From Selenomonadaceae bacterium (lineage in GTDB: Bacteria > Bacillota > Negativicutes > Selenomonadales > Selenomonadaceae), in assembly GCA_017518105.1 (NCBI GenBank), contig JAFWWC010000012.1, positions 30,231-94,230 on the forward strand: a stretch of 64,000 nt of DNA, written 5' to 3'. Position 1 is the stretch's first letter. Each line of letters opens with the position of its first letter. Both the position numbers and the translations under genes were made by a program. Below, piece after piece: positions 55,244 to 64,000 of this stretch. Below the pieces are notes generated by a model that saw only the letters and a list, made by a program, of their open reading frames with translations, ran no database searches and had not been told where the DNA came from.

Positions 55244-55618
55244 ATGGAACATTCCCCAGTAACTACGAATCCGCTGATAATCATGATGATTAATATGACG
55301 GTCGTCTTCATTGTGCTAGTTGTGTTGATGTATCTGATAAAGCTGATTCATTTCATCGACCCGACGAAGGAGCCTGAAGTAAAGGAGGCTTCCGAAGAAG
55401 AAGAACCACTCGTCGCCGTGAAGTCAGCAACTGCATCAGCCCCCGAACCCGCGCCCGTCGTCGAAGAAGGTATCAAGCCCGAAGTCATCGCGGCAATCAC
55501 GGCGGCAATCGCGGCTTACGGTTTCGCGGGACAAGTCAAGGCGGTTCATATCATCAATCACGAAGGCACACCGTGGAGAGCCGCCGCTAAGTTCAACAAC
55601 AATCTGCAACGCAAGTAA
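55244..55618 (+). CDS. Oxaloacetate decarboxylase gamma-type subunit (OadG family)
   Basis: A 124-residue protein. One N-terminal membrane helix (IIMMINMTVVFIVLVVLMYL-IKLI) is followed by an acidic, Pro/Ala-rich linker and a C-terminal IAAITAAIAAYGFAGQVKAV-HIINHEG segment, which is the OadG/MmdD-like pattern. The subunit holds the decarboxylase complex together at the membrane. ATG 55244 follows GAGGTG. The beta subunit gene starts 15 nt later. Confidence 0.85.
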   Translation: MEHSPVTTNPLIIMMINMTVVFIVLVVLMYLIKLIHFIDPTKEPEVKEASEEEEPLVAVKSATASAPEPAPVVEEGIKPEVIAAITAAIAAYGFAGQVKAVHIINHEGTPWRAAAKFNNNLQRK

Positions 55619-55633
55619 AAGGAGTGATTCAGT

Positions 55634-56767
55634 TTGGAAGCTTTAAACGCATTCTCGGTGTCGCTCCAGGCAGTTTGGAATGACAGCGGCTTTTCGGCGT
55701 TCACGGTCGGCAACGGCATTATGATTGTCGTCGGCTTAGTGCTCTTGTATATGGCGTTCGTCAAAGAGTTCGAGCCGTTGCTACTCGGTCCAATTGCCTT
55801 CGGTTGTATCCTCGCTAACTTTCCGAACACGGGCTTTTTCGGCGAAGAAATGAACGTCATGAAGGCAATCAACTACGGCATAACTTACGAAATCTTTCCG
55901 CCGCTAATCTTCCTGGGTATCGGTGCAATGACAGACTTTAGCCCGCTCCTCGCTCGTCCGTCGACGTTGCTTTTGGGGGCGGCGGCTCAAATCGGCGTCT
56001 TCGTAGCTCTCGGCGGCGCAATGCTCGTTGGCTTCAACGTTCACGAGGCGGCGGCAATCGGTATCATCGGCGGCGCGGACGGTCCCACGTCGATTTATCT
56101 GTCCACGAAACTCGCTCCCCATCTCCTCGGCGCAATCGCGGTTGCGGCTTATTCGTATATGTCGCTCGTCCCGATGATTCAGCCGCCGATTATGAAACTC
56201 ATGACGACCCAAGCCGAACGCGAAATCGTCATGAAAGACCTTCGCAAGGTCACAAAGTTTGAACTCATTGTCTTCCCGATTGTCGCCACGATTTTTATCA
56301 GCTTGCTCCTGCCTCCGATAGCCGCGCTCCTAGGCTGTCTGATGTTAGGCAATCTCTTCCGTGAATCGGGCGTGACAGATAGACTTTCGGACACCGCGCA
56401 GAACGCTTTGATTAATATCGTTACAATCTTCCTCGGCACCGGCACGGGCATGACGATGAACGCCGAATCTTTCCTGAGGGCGGACACGTTGCTTATAATC
56501 GGGCTCGGTCTCGTCGCTTTCATGGGCGGCACGGCTGGTGGTTTGATTTTCGGAAAGATTATGTGCAGATTGACGGGCGGCGCGATTAATCCTTTAATCG
56601 GCTCGGCGGGCGTCTCGGCAGTTCCTATGGCGGCTCGCGTCTCGCAGCTTGTCGGCATGAAGTCTAAACCTGGCAACTATCTCCTGATGCACGCAATGGG
56701 TCCGAATGTCGCGGGCGTTATCGGAACGGCGGTCGCGGCTGGCACAATGCTTGCCATGTTGAAATAG
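55634..56767 (+). CDS. Sodium-pumping decarboxylase beta subunit (OadB/MmdB/GcdB)
   Basis: A 377-residue membrane protein with many helices. Landmarks: GNGIMIVVGLVLLYMAFVKE, FEPLLLGPIAFGCILANFP, EIFPPLIFLGIGAMTDFSPL, AIGIIGGADGPTSIYLSTKL (the ion-site motif GGADGPT), IGSAGVSAVPMAARVSQLVG and LLMHAMGPNVAGVIGTAVAA-G. It couples decarboxylation of a biotin-bound carboxylate to Na+ export. The start is TTG 55634 after AAAGGAG. The carboxyltransferase and biotin-carrier genes are not here, so the substrate (methylmalonyl-CoA, oxaloacetate or glutaconyl-CoA) is unknown. Confidence 0.93.
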   Translation: MEALNAFSVSLQAVWNDSGFSAFTVGNGIMIVVGLVLLYMAFVKEFEPLLLGPIAFGCILANFPNTGFFGEEMNVMKAINYGITYEIFPPLIFLGIGAMTDFSPLLARPSTLLLGAAAQIGVFVALGGAMLVGFNVHEAAAIGIIGGADGPTSIYLSTKLAPHLLGAIAVAAYSYMSLVPMIQPPIMKLMTTQAEREIVMKDLRKVTKFELIVFPIVATIFISLLLPPIAALLGCLMLGNLFRESGVTDRLSDTAQNALINIVTIFLGTGTGMTMNAESFLRADTLLIIGLGLVAFMGGTAGGLIFGKIMCRLTGGAINPLIGSAGVSAVPMAARVSQLVGMKSKPGNYLLMHAMGPNVAGVIGTAVAAGTMLAMLK

Positions 56768-56777
56768 CAATTACGCG

Positions 56778-56821
56778 AGGGATTAGGGGGCAGTTTTCTG
56801 CTTATCCCTAATCCCTTTTTA
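56778..56821 (+). terminator. Terminator after the decarboxylase beta gene
   Basis: AGGGATTAGGG pairs perfectly with CCCTAATCCCT across an 18-nt loop, followed by T5. Confidence 0.9.
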
Positions 56822-56890
56822 ATTAAGACACGGCATAATTCCTACGATAAAAATTAGGAAAAGAAAGGCAGGAAAGGAGACCGATTCACC

Positions 56891-59800
56891 ATGATAGATT
56901 TCACCTTCGATATACAGCGTTTCGCAGCAGGTAGCCAGCAGTTTACAAGTAGCGGAACTTTTATTGTAAATGGCACCTCTTATAGCATAACTTTAGGTTC
57001 CAATTCCAGAGCGACAGTCTCTTGGGATGACGCCGGAAATATATCGCTTGCAGCCACTAGCGGCACCGTGTCCCAAATAAGAACCACGTCTGGTAGCACT
57101 TACCCCCCCATTACTTTGAATAACAGTGGTTCCGGAACATTTAATCCAGCAGTAAACCAACAAGTTACTTTAGGGAGCACAGGTAGAGTTTTCTCTCTTA
57201 CAGGAGCAAATAGTTCCTCTACAATTTCCATAAGTCGTAGTAACAGCAATTTTAACGTTACGTTAGATGCGACGCCAAGCTCCACCACAACAGGAATGGC
57301 AATTTCTTTCGGCGATCTTGTACTAAATTACACTACTAGTCTAAAGCTTTCGGTTGGTTGGACTGTAACATCAACAGGGGAAATTACAATTTCAAATATT
57401 CAAGGTTGTAAAGTCTCCTACGACGATAAGATATACGAGTTAACAACGGGGCTTTTTACTTTAAAATGTAGCGATGATCTTGCAGTATCTTTTGGAAGAA
57501 GTAGTTGCGTATTTACCAGTAAGTATGAAGATGATAGCGGAAATGACGTTACTGTTACATACACTTACGATAGAACTAATAGCCTTTTAAGTGCAGAAAA
57601 AAATTACACACGAGACGGCACAGAGTATCAAACTGAATGGGTTTGGACAGATACATTTCCTACTTCATTTACTGCGACGGGATTAGACTTAGACACTGGC
57701 GGAAAGCTCTCACAGGTTCTTGGAATCACCAGTGGCAATCTCGTTGTTTCAAATGAATTTTTTGAAGAAATGGAAGGAGCCAGTGCACTTCTCGTAAACT
57801 CTTCCAACAAGTCAATTTATTACGCCATTTTAAATAAGCCTACGGATAGTGCAAATGCTATTCTTACTAAAAACACTAATACCTCAAGCGAGGCAACCTC
57901 TATCACTATAAAGGACGGCTTGACTGTAGACCTTGATAAAGGTTTTGCTGGAGTTCCTATCACTATCGAAGGTTCGAGCACAACTTTTACTTCCACGGAT
58001 ACAACGAAAAATTTCACCGTCTCAACTGTTGTAGGCGGCGTTTCAGTTAGCGGCTCGACTGCTGTCAACTTAGGGAGCGGCACCATCAAAACCGATGAGG
58101 CTAGCCAGTCGATTACGGCGGACGGTTATAAAGTTTTCGGCTACGAAGACAGCACTAGCTCAAATAACGGTCTATTTGTGGCTGTATCGGGCGACAAGGC
58201 AACTGTCGGCGATATTGACGTTGGCGAAACTTTTTATGTGGACACCAATAGCTATAGTCGTTTAAACACAGGCTTGTTGCAACTCAATAGCAGTACTGGC
58301 AAGTACATGCTCTATATCGGCGACTCCACGCCAGGTGATGGCGGTGCTGTCTACGTAGACCTTGATAACTTGACTAACGCCGATAACTTAGTTTCGTTGG
58401 TTGCGCCCTCCAATGGTGTTTTTGAAATCGGCACGACTCACACTTATAGCGCGGCTGCCGTCGACAACGTAACTAACCCCAGCGCAATCTATGCCTCGCT
58501 TAATGCGGCGAACGGCTCGTACACGTTGAGCACAATCGGCAACGGCGATGCAACTGCCTTCCAAACGGCGGCGGGTACAATTTCACTCACGGGCGGCACT
58601 AGCACGACGATTCATAAAAGCCTCGTAAGCAGTGCTATCAACATAGCTTCAAGCACGGACGCAACTTTCAAAGTCGACCCAGACGGGGTAAGCGGCAACA
58701 CCTTTACAGTAAACCTAAAGACTGATACCACAGCTACGACAATCGACGGGGCGACCGCGATAACTTTAATCTCCGGCACGATAAGCGCACAAAATGGACA
58801 GACAATTACCTTAGGCGACGGCGGCTCTGTCACTTTTGAAATCACCTCGACCAATAACATGGATGTCACCTACAGTAATTCAACAGCCACCGTCACGGGC
58901 AAAGCGGGCGATACCTTCACACTTACGGTTAGTGGGACTGCAAAGACTTACACCGTTAATGAGGACTCCGGCACCGCGATGACTTTTACCATTGACAGTA
59001 GCGGCAATGTCACGGTTAATGGTCTCGATAGCGTCAATGATTCGTTTACTTATGACGGCGTTAATTACTCTGTTAGAAGCGCGGGTTTTGTTGGAAATTC
59101 TTCGAGTTCAAACAGCCTTTGGAGTGCTACAAGCAATCACTCTTTGACAAATGGTTCCGTTGCCGTCAATAGCCTTGGTGCCAGTGCAAATTGGTCAACT
59201 CTGGTAATGCTGTCCTCCTCCGCTAAAAGCGTGACGATTCCGCCCAGTGGTTTTAGTTCGCCGTCGATACTCATTGACAACGACTTCAGCGAAATTTTCG
59301 GCACGCTCACCAGTTCAGGCAACTCTTATTCCCTTAGCGGTAGCGGCGATATTAGCACGATTTCCCTTTCAAGCGGCGTGAATGCTCTTTCCGTGGGCGG
59401 CGGCGATTTTACTAACGTATCTATTCTCTCGGCTAGTTCGTCGCTTACAGTCACGGAAGACGATTCGACAGTCGGCTATCAAGTCACGCTTTCCAGTGGC
59501 GTTGCCAGTCTTGTCGGAGCTTCGCAAGCTTCTTTAATCGGCGGCTCCTTGAAGACGGATAACAGTTCCCTGACCGTTTCTGTTTTAGGTAAAGGCATTG
59601 TCGCGAATAATGAGATAACCATAGCGGCGGGCACTTCAAGTACCAATTCTTCTATCACGGGAGTTGGTACAGGCGAATCATTCAGCGTCGACAGTACCGA
59701 TTATTCGTTGAGTGCGGTCGGTTTGGTTAGCGGTAGCAAAATTTTAAACAATACAAATTCAGCCTTCCGATTGTCCGAACTGGATACGAGCGGTACGAGT

Positions 59801-62800
59801 TGGCATGACATGATTGCGCCGACGAATAACACCTTAACTATTTCCGAGACGACGCCAGGGGCTTTTGTCGTCAACAATACGGACAATCCCACGAGCCTTT
59901 TTGCCGAGCTAACCAGCCTAAGTAGCGGGCACTCAATGTACGCGGCGAGCGGCTACGCCACTTGGTCTGACGATTACACGATAAACGTTGACAGCACGAA
60001 GGTCACTCTTTCGGGCGGGTTCGCAAGCAAGAAAATCACAGGCACGAGTTCAGAGGCGGCTTTCACGACTGGTAGCAATAGATTCGTCGTTCAAGACTCT
60101 GTGGGCGGCGCAATCATCACAGGAACGGACAATATCACGCAGACGGCAGGGCTTGTATTTTCCTCCGTTACCAGCCAATCAATCGCCGTCGCCAGTAGCA
60201 ATAGTATCGTTTCCTATGGCGGCGGCGGCGGCGGCGGCGGTTTAGCAGTCAACGTGTCAGGTAGCACGGCAACAATCAGCGGACTGGACACGGGAGAAAT
60301 ATTCACCGTAAACGATACTGCCTACACGATAACCGCCCTTGGCTTAGTGAAAGACAATAGCTTTTGGAAGGCAAGCGCGACGGAGAGCGTCACTTCAGTT
60401 GCTCTTACAGACCTTGTAGACTCTGATAACTGGATGGGTATCGTCTCTGTAACCAGTGCTGGAATACTCAACATTCCGCCGAGTGACACCTCTGCAGGGG
60501 AATGGATTGTTATCGACAGCGATAATAGGTATGGTCTGCTGACTAAGACGGACGACAATTACTCCTTATCGACGACCGGTTCAACTGCCTCGTTTCTTGA
60601 CAGCTACACGATTAACGTAACGGATACCACGGTTACTCTTTCTAGCGGGTTCACAAGCAAAAATATCACGGGCGAGAATTCGGGCGCGGCATTCACTGCT
60701 GATAGCCTGTCGGGAAATGTCTTCACCGTAACGGACGCGACGACAAGTGCAAGTATCACGGGCGCGAGGAAAATTAATCAGACGGCGGGCACCATTGCTC
60801 TTAGCACTGCCAATCAGTCAATCGTTGCGGGAAGTCATTCCATAACAGGCGCGGCGAATCAAACGATAACGACTTACGTCAGCGGAGCCAATGTCACAGT
60901 CGGCGCGTTGGATATTGGCGACTCCTTCACGGTCGACAACGATAAAACTTATACCCTGCTAAGCAACGGCAGACTTCAACGCTCGGATAATTTGGTTTGG
61001 AGCGGGGCGACCATTGCCAGTTCAATAGCACTAAACAGTTTAAGTGCTTCGACTTGGAACGGTTTAATCGAGACGGACTCCAACGGCAATTTCTCGATTA
61101 CCTCCTCGGCGGTAGCGGTCTTTGATAACGATATACCGTCCTCGGCGGCTTACGTTGTGAATCAAGACGACCTCACGACGATTTATGGCACGCTGACTAA
61201 GATCGGCGACGATTACACCTTGAGCACGACAGGCAAAACCGGAGATAACCTTAGCTCCGTCACGGTCGACTTGTCCAAAGTCATCTTCACGAGAGATTTT
61301 CTCAATACCTCAATCCATGCGGGCGAAACCGATTTCATGGCGACTGCGGCACCCTCGTCGAAGGGCTTCACGGTCAATTACGACAGCGACAGCAATGAAG
61401 TTTCTGTAGGAACGGCGACGGCTGTCAGTTTGCTATCGGGCGCACTTGCCATTAGCGATTCAACAACTCAAACTGTCACGGCTAATAGTAAAACTTTCCA
61501 AGCGGCTTCGGGTTCCTTCACTGTCAATTACGATAAAGACAGCGACCTAGCATCCGTTTCTGGTATCGACACGACTTCCGAGAGCGTCAAAGTCAATGGC
61601 ACGACCTACACGCTTTTGAACGGCGACGGCTTTGGAATTGAAGCAGAAGGTACCGACATCTCCGACACCACCAATACGACGGTCACGGGTCTCAACACAA
61701 ACGATAAGTTCAGGATAACTGATTCAGTCGGTTCATACTTTGAATTCACCTACACAGAGGCGGGTTTGGTAAGGACTAAACAGAACAGCTCCACCATATC
61801 TTACATTTTGTCGACGCTCAATCCCACAAACAATCAACTTACGCTTGCTAATTTGATGTCAACCGATAACGACGGCACATGGTTGGGGCTTGTGGAGGTT
61901 TCCAGCGACGAAGTTATAACCCTTGATGGCAATTTGACGAATTCCGCGTTTTTAGTTGATTCAATAGACACGCCAACGAAAAACTACGGTCAAATCACCT
62001 ATGACAGCGCCGCCAAAACTTACACGTTAAGCAAATTCACGGCTACTGGCACCATAGCGGCAGGAACACCTACTTTAATCTCGGTTGGCTCTGGCGTGAC
62101 GGCTACCATTGAAGGAGATTTTTCAACCATACCGCTCACCGCTAACAATGCCACAGAAATTACCGTCTATACTTCTGGCGGCACCAGCTACACGATAAGC
62201 GGCACGATTGATAGTGTCGACATTCAGAACAAAACTTTCACGCCCGTTGAAGGCGATTCCTTCACGGTCGGCGATACCGCATATCTGATGACGGGCGCGG
62301 GCTTGACGAAGACCGCTAGCAATCAGATTTGGACGGAAGATATTAGCCCGCAAAGTTATGTCCTGCCCACGGAGACTTCTGGCACGTGGTCTAATATCGT
62401 TAAGCTGACAAAAGCTGGCGTACTGGATTTGAGCAGTGTGACGGTCGAGGCGGGCAATAACGTTGTTGTCACGAGCGACTCAAGCGCACGCCGGGCGACG
62501 ATTAATTACGCGAACAATCTTTATGAGCTAAGCTCCACCGATGCTGAAAATCTGATTGCAACGGTTAAGCTTGCCGACGAGACGCCGATTGATATTGACT
62601 TTGCTACGACAGTTCAGACGGGTAGCGGCACTTACACTGTCAACGATAAAGCTTACACCACGACCAGCAGCATCACGATAGACGCAACTGCTACGGATTC
62701 CACGCTTAACACGGGCACGGTTACTCTTGATAAAGACAAGGCGGCAGTCACAGCTACGACAAGCCAAACGGCAATCTCCGTAACGAACGATGACGTTTCT

Positions 62801-64000
62801 ATCACGGCGACGGCTACGAACGGTGTATGGACTTCGCTGGGCAGTCTCGAAGATGGCGACACTTTCACAATCGGCAGCACTAAGTATAAAGTCTTCGGCA
62901 CAACCCTTGCCAAACTGGACAGTAGCGGCGAAATCGATACTATCTACAACGGCACGATAACAAACAACAGCCTTAGCTACGATAACATCATCAACGGTGA
63001 GTACGACGCGATTATTTCGCTCAATGAAGATTCGGAGCTTGACCTTAGAAAAACATACAGCATTGACACGACGGCGATTGTTGTCGGCGTTGATGACGAC
63101 GGAAATATTGACCCGACGAATCGCATCGCCCAGCTAGCTTACAATGACGACCAAACAGGTTACGTGCTAAGTGCTGTCTCTGGCGGCGACATTGATAGCC
63201 TTGAAGCTGTCCTTCTCGACACGACTTTTAAAGTTTTCTCGACGACCCTTGAAACGACAGTAACCACCGTTGGCGTTGAAACTTTCACCGTAAATGATAG
63301 TTCCTTCAATGCGCAGAACGCCCTAATCATTGCGACTGAATCGGGAAATGCATTCTTGACGAATGGTAAAGTTAAGCTTGAACAAGACGCCGTAATCAAC
63401 ACACGCCGCACGGAAGACAGCACCACTATCAGCGAAACGATTACAACCACTTCCGGTTCATTGACGGTTGAAGTCAGCGATACTGCCAACACTGTCACAA
63501 TCAGCGACCTTAATTCGGGCGAGAGTTTCACTTACGGCAATAGTACTTACACGATGTCCTCAATCGGTTTGGTCACGGGCAATACGCTCAACCCCAACGC
63601 AGCGACCAATAACAGCATTGCCACGGCTGAATTAGTTGGCGACGATGCTTGGAAGACGATGTGGCAGACGACTGACGGCACTTTGACTATCAGTAGTGCT
63701 GTTCCCGCTCAAGCTTATGCTGTTTATTTTGACGAAGATAATCCTTCTACAGCGATTAATTACGGGACTTTAACTAAGGCAGACGGCGTTTATTCGTTTA
63801 CTCAGGCGACGGCACCGAGCAGTATCACGGTTGAGGGCGTCAAGGTCGAGTTGCCGAGCGAGTGCGGACAAATTCCGCTGACGGCATTGGGCGCGGTCTT
63901 TACGGTCACGGCGGACGGAGACTTCACGATAGACGCGACCTCGACGCTACCTAGCATAAGCGGCGTTTCGGCAGTGACTTTGACGAGCGGGACTCTTCCG
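56891..64000 (+). CDS. Giant repeat-rich surface-type protein, incomplete at the window edge
   Basis: A frame from ATG 56891 stays open to the last base, giving at least 2370 residues. It opens MIDFTFDIQRFAAGSQQFTS; a FDIQRFA-like N-terminus without a classical signal peptide recurs in large proteins of Negativicutes and may be an export signal. The rest is Ser/Thr/Gly/Asn/Asp-rich beta repeats. From about residue 740 a unit of 200-215 residues recurs: G(D/E)xFTV ... Y ... GLV, then a Trp-containing W-x-x-(L/M)-(I/V) stretch, then YGxLT ... YxLS (near 59130, 59760, 60370, 61000, 61790, 62340, 63620). Calcium-binding RTX nonapeptides were not seen. Likely an adhesin or S-layer-like protein; AAAGGAG precedes it. 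Confidence 0.8.
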   Translation, partial: MIDFTFDIQRFAAGSQQFTSSGTFIVNGTSYSITLGSNSRATVSWDDAGNISLAATSGTVSQIRTTSGSTYPPITLNNSGSGTFNPAVNQQVTLGSTGRVFSLTGANSSSTISISRSNSNFNVTLDATPSSTTTGMAISFGDLVLNYTTSLKLSVGWTVTSTGEITISNIQGCKVSYDDKIYELTTGLFTLKCSDDLAVSFGRSSCVFTSKYEDDSGNDVTVTYTYDRTNSLLSAEKNYTRDGTEYQTEWVWTDTFPTSFTATGLDLDTGGKLSQVLGITSGNLVVSNEFFEEMEGASALLVNSSNKSIYYAILNKPTDSANAILTKNTNTSSEATSITIKDGLTVDLDKGFAGVPITIEGSSTTFTSTDTTKNFTVSTVVGGVSVSGSTAVNLGSGTIKTDEASQSITADGYKVFGYEDSTSSNNGLFVAVSGDKATVGDIDVGETFYVDTNSYSRLNTGLLQLNSSTGKYMLYIGDSTPGDGGAVYVDLDNLTNADNLVSLVAPSNGVFEIGTTHTYSAAAVDNVTNPSAIYASLNAANGSYTLSTIGNGDATAFQTAAGTISLTGGTSTTIHKSLVSSAINIASSTDATFKVDPDGVSGNTFTVNLKTDTTATTIDGATAITLISGTISAQNGQTITLGDGGSVTFEITSTNNMDVTYSNSTATVTGKAGDTFTLTVSGTAKTYTVNEDSGTAMTFTIDSSGNVTVNGLDSVNDSFTYDGVNYSVRSAGFVGNSSSSNSLWSATSNHSLTNGSVAVNSLGASANWSTLVMLSSSAKSVTIPPSGFSSPSILIDNDFSEIFGTLTSSGNSYSLSGSGDISTISLSSGVNALSVGGGDFTNVSILSASSSLTVTEDDSTVGYQVTLSSGVASLVGASQASLIGGSLKTDNSSLTVSVLGKGIVANNEITIAAGTSSTNSSITGVGTGESFSVDSTDYSLSAVGLVSGSKILNNTNSAFRLSELDTSGTSWHDMIAPTNNTLTISETTPGAFVVNNTDNPTSLFAELTSLSSGHSMYAASGYATWSDDYTINVDSTKVTLSGGFASKKITGTSSEAAFTTGSNRFVVQDSVGGAIITGTDNITQTAGLVFSSVTSQSIAVASSNSIVSYGGGGGGGGLAVNVSGSTATISGLDTGEIFTVNDTAYTITALGLVKDNSFWKASATESVTSVALTDLVDSDNWMGIVSVTSAGILNIPPSDTSAGEWIVIDSDNRYGLLTKTDDNYSLSTTGSTASFLDSYTINVTDTTVTLSSGFTSKNITGENSGAAFTADSLSGNVFTVTDATTSASITGARKINQTAGTIALSTANQSIVAGSHSITGAANQTITTYVSGANVTVGALDIGDSFTVDNDKTYTLLSNGRLQRSDNLVWSGATIASSIALNSLSASTWNGLIETDSNGNFSITSSAVAVFDNDIPSSAAYVVNQDDLTTIYGTLTKIGDDYTLSTTGKTGDNLSSVTVDLSKVIFTRDFLNTSIHAGETDFMATAAPSSKGFTVNYDSDSNEVSVGTATAVSLLSGALAISDSTTQTVTANSKTFQAASGSFTVNYDKDSDLASVSGIDTTSESVKVNGTTYTLLNGDGFGIEAEGTDISDTTNTTVTGLNTNDKFRITDSVGSYFEFTYTEAGLVRTKQNSSTISYILSTLNPTNNQLTLANLMSTDNDGTWLGLVEVSSDEVITLDGNLTNSAFLVDSIDTPTKNYGQITYDSAAKTYTLSKFTATGTIAAGTPTLISVGSGVTATIEGDFSTIPLTANNATEITVYTSGGTSYTISGTIDSVDIQNKTFTPVEGDSFTVGDTAYLMTGAGLTKTASNQIWTEDISPQSYVLPTETSGTWSNIVKLTKAGVLDLSSVTVEAGNNVVVTSDSSARRATINYANNLYELSSTDAENLIATVKLADETPIDIDFATTVQTGSGTYTVNDKAYTTTSSITIDATATDSTLNTGTVTLDKDKAAVTATTSQTAISVTNDDVSITATATNGVWTSLGSLEDGDTFTIGSTKYKVFGTTLAKLDSSGEIDTIYNGTITNNSLSYDNIINGEYDAIISLNEDSELDLRKTYSIDTTAIVVGVDDDGNIDPTNRIAQLAYNDDQTGYVLSAVSGGDIDSLEAVLLDTTFKVFSTTLETTVTTVGVETFTVNDSSFNAQNALIIATESGNAFLTNGKVKLEQDAVINTRRTEDSTTISETITTTSGSLTVEVSDTANTVTISDLNSGESFTYGNSTYTMSSIGLVTGNTLNPNAATNNSIATAELVGDDAWKTMWQTTDGTLTISSAVPAQAYAVYFDEDNPSTAINYGTLTKADGVYSFTQATAPSSITVEGVKVELPSECGQIPLTALGAVFTVTADGDFTIDATSTLPSISGVSAVTLTSGTLP
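60218..60241 (+). repeat. GGC trinucleotide run encoding eight glycines
   Basis: Seven GGC units followed by GGT inside the giant protein. Length changes by three keep the frame, so it could vary a linker's length. Confidence 0.7.

Noticed and set aside
57100..63531. Many minus-strand open frames of 60-120 codons with Val/Leu/Ser-rich products
   Set aside because: They are antisense shadows of the Thr/Ser/Asn-rich giant protein; none has a ribosome binding site or recognisable domain.
1..64000. tRNA, rRNA and CRISPR loci
   Set aside because: Reading through the intergenic regions gave no cloverleaf with CCA-end features, no rRNA-like sequence and no regularly spaced short repeats.

Overview
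The window most likely comes from a flagellated, Gram-negative-type Firmicute of the Negativicutes (Selenomonas-like). Ribosome binding sites are strong AGGAGG-type, TTG and GTG starts are common, and the flagellar order flgM-flgN-flgK-flgL-DUF6470-fliW-csrA is of the Bacillus kind. Alongside these are lipopolysaccharide-type genes (a heptosyltransferase-like GT9 enzyme and an HldE-like kinase) and the beta and small subunits of a sodium-pumping decarboxylase. The taxon is inferred from gene content; no rRNA or tRNA gene was seen.

Layout. 1-3367: phage-tail-like module (DUF2922-like protein, two tail or fibre proteins, YvrJ-like membrane peptide). 3432-5873: GT9 glycosyltransferase, cold-shock protein, and a GH25 lysozyme-like protein that has lost its catalytic acids. 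5940-9167: a tiny hydrophobic-peptide locus with a convergent antisense RNA, flagellin 1, and a pilin-like protein. 9457-15804: GT41 O-GlcNAc-transferase-like enzyme, P1 peptidase, U32 peptidase/hydroxylase, FtsW-like SEDS protein, and a coiled-coil membrane protein. 15893-18582: flagellin 2 behind a leader of about 710 nt, followed by a second copy of the tiny-peptide/antisense locus. 18682-23934: a row of two related lipoproteins, a clostripain-like lipoprotein, a DUF4337 protein and a D,D-carboxypeptidase. 23989-28805: an unknown protein, an MFS transporter, a small-gene region with homopolymer-containing promoters and repeated dyads, a YdcF-like protein and a secreted protein. 28856-34316: purine operon (purB, metallo-beta-lactamase-fold protein, purC, secreted protein, purM, purN fused to the IMP cyclohydrolase half of purH). 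An IS110-family relic follows. 34965-40486: pyruvate kinase, KtrA/KtrB potassium uptake, long glutamine synthetase. 40539-50220: flagellar filament operon (flgM to fliT). 50316-56767: CsoR-type regulator, 55-aa basic peptide, FolE2, HldE-like kinase, separate AICAR transformylase, NagA, and the OadG/OadB pair. 56891 to the end: an unfinished giant repeat protein beginning with FDIQRFA.

How it works together. FlgM, FliW, CsrA, FliS, FliD and FlgK/L are the control and export set for the two flagellins encoded elsewhere in the window. Both flagellin leaders carry a GGA-loop hairpin, conserved with compensatory changes, that fits CsrA-FliW control. The GT41 enzyme near flagellin 1 may glycosylate flagellin. 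IMP synthesis is split: the fused PurN-IMP cyclohydrolase lies in the pur operon and the AICAR transformylase lies 23 kb away.

The most striking observation is a pair of par/Fst-like type I toxin-antitoxin loci. Each is convergent with a flagellin gene and shares its downstream block. Each has a 28-30 aa hydrophobic peptide gene, an opposing consensus promoter, a shared hairpin terminator, and antisense segments complementary to the peptide's start region.
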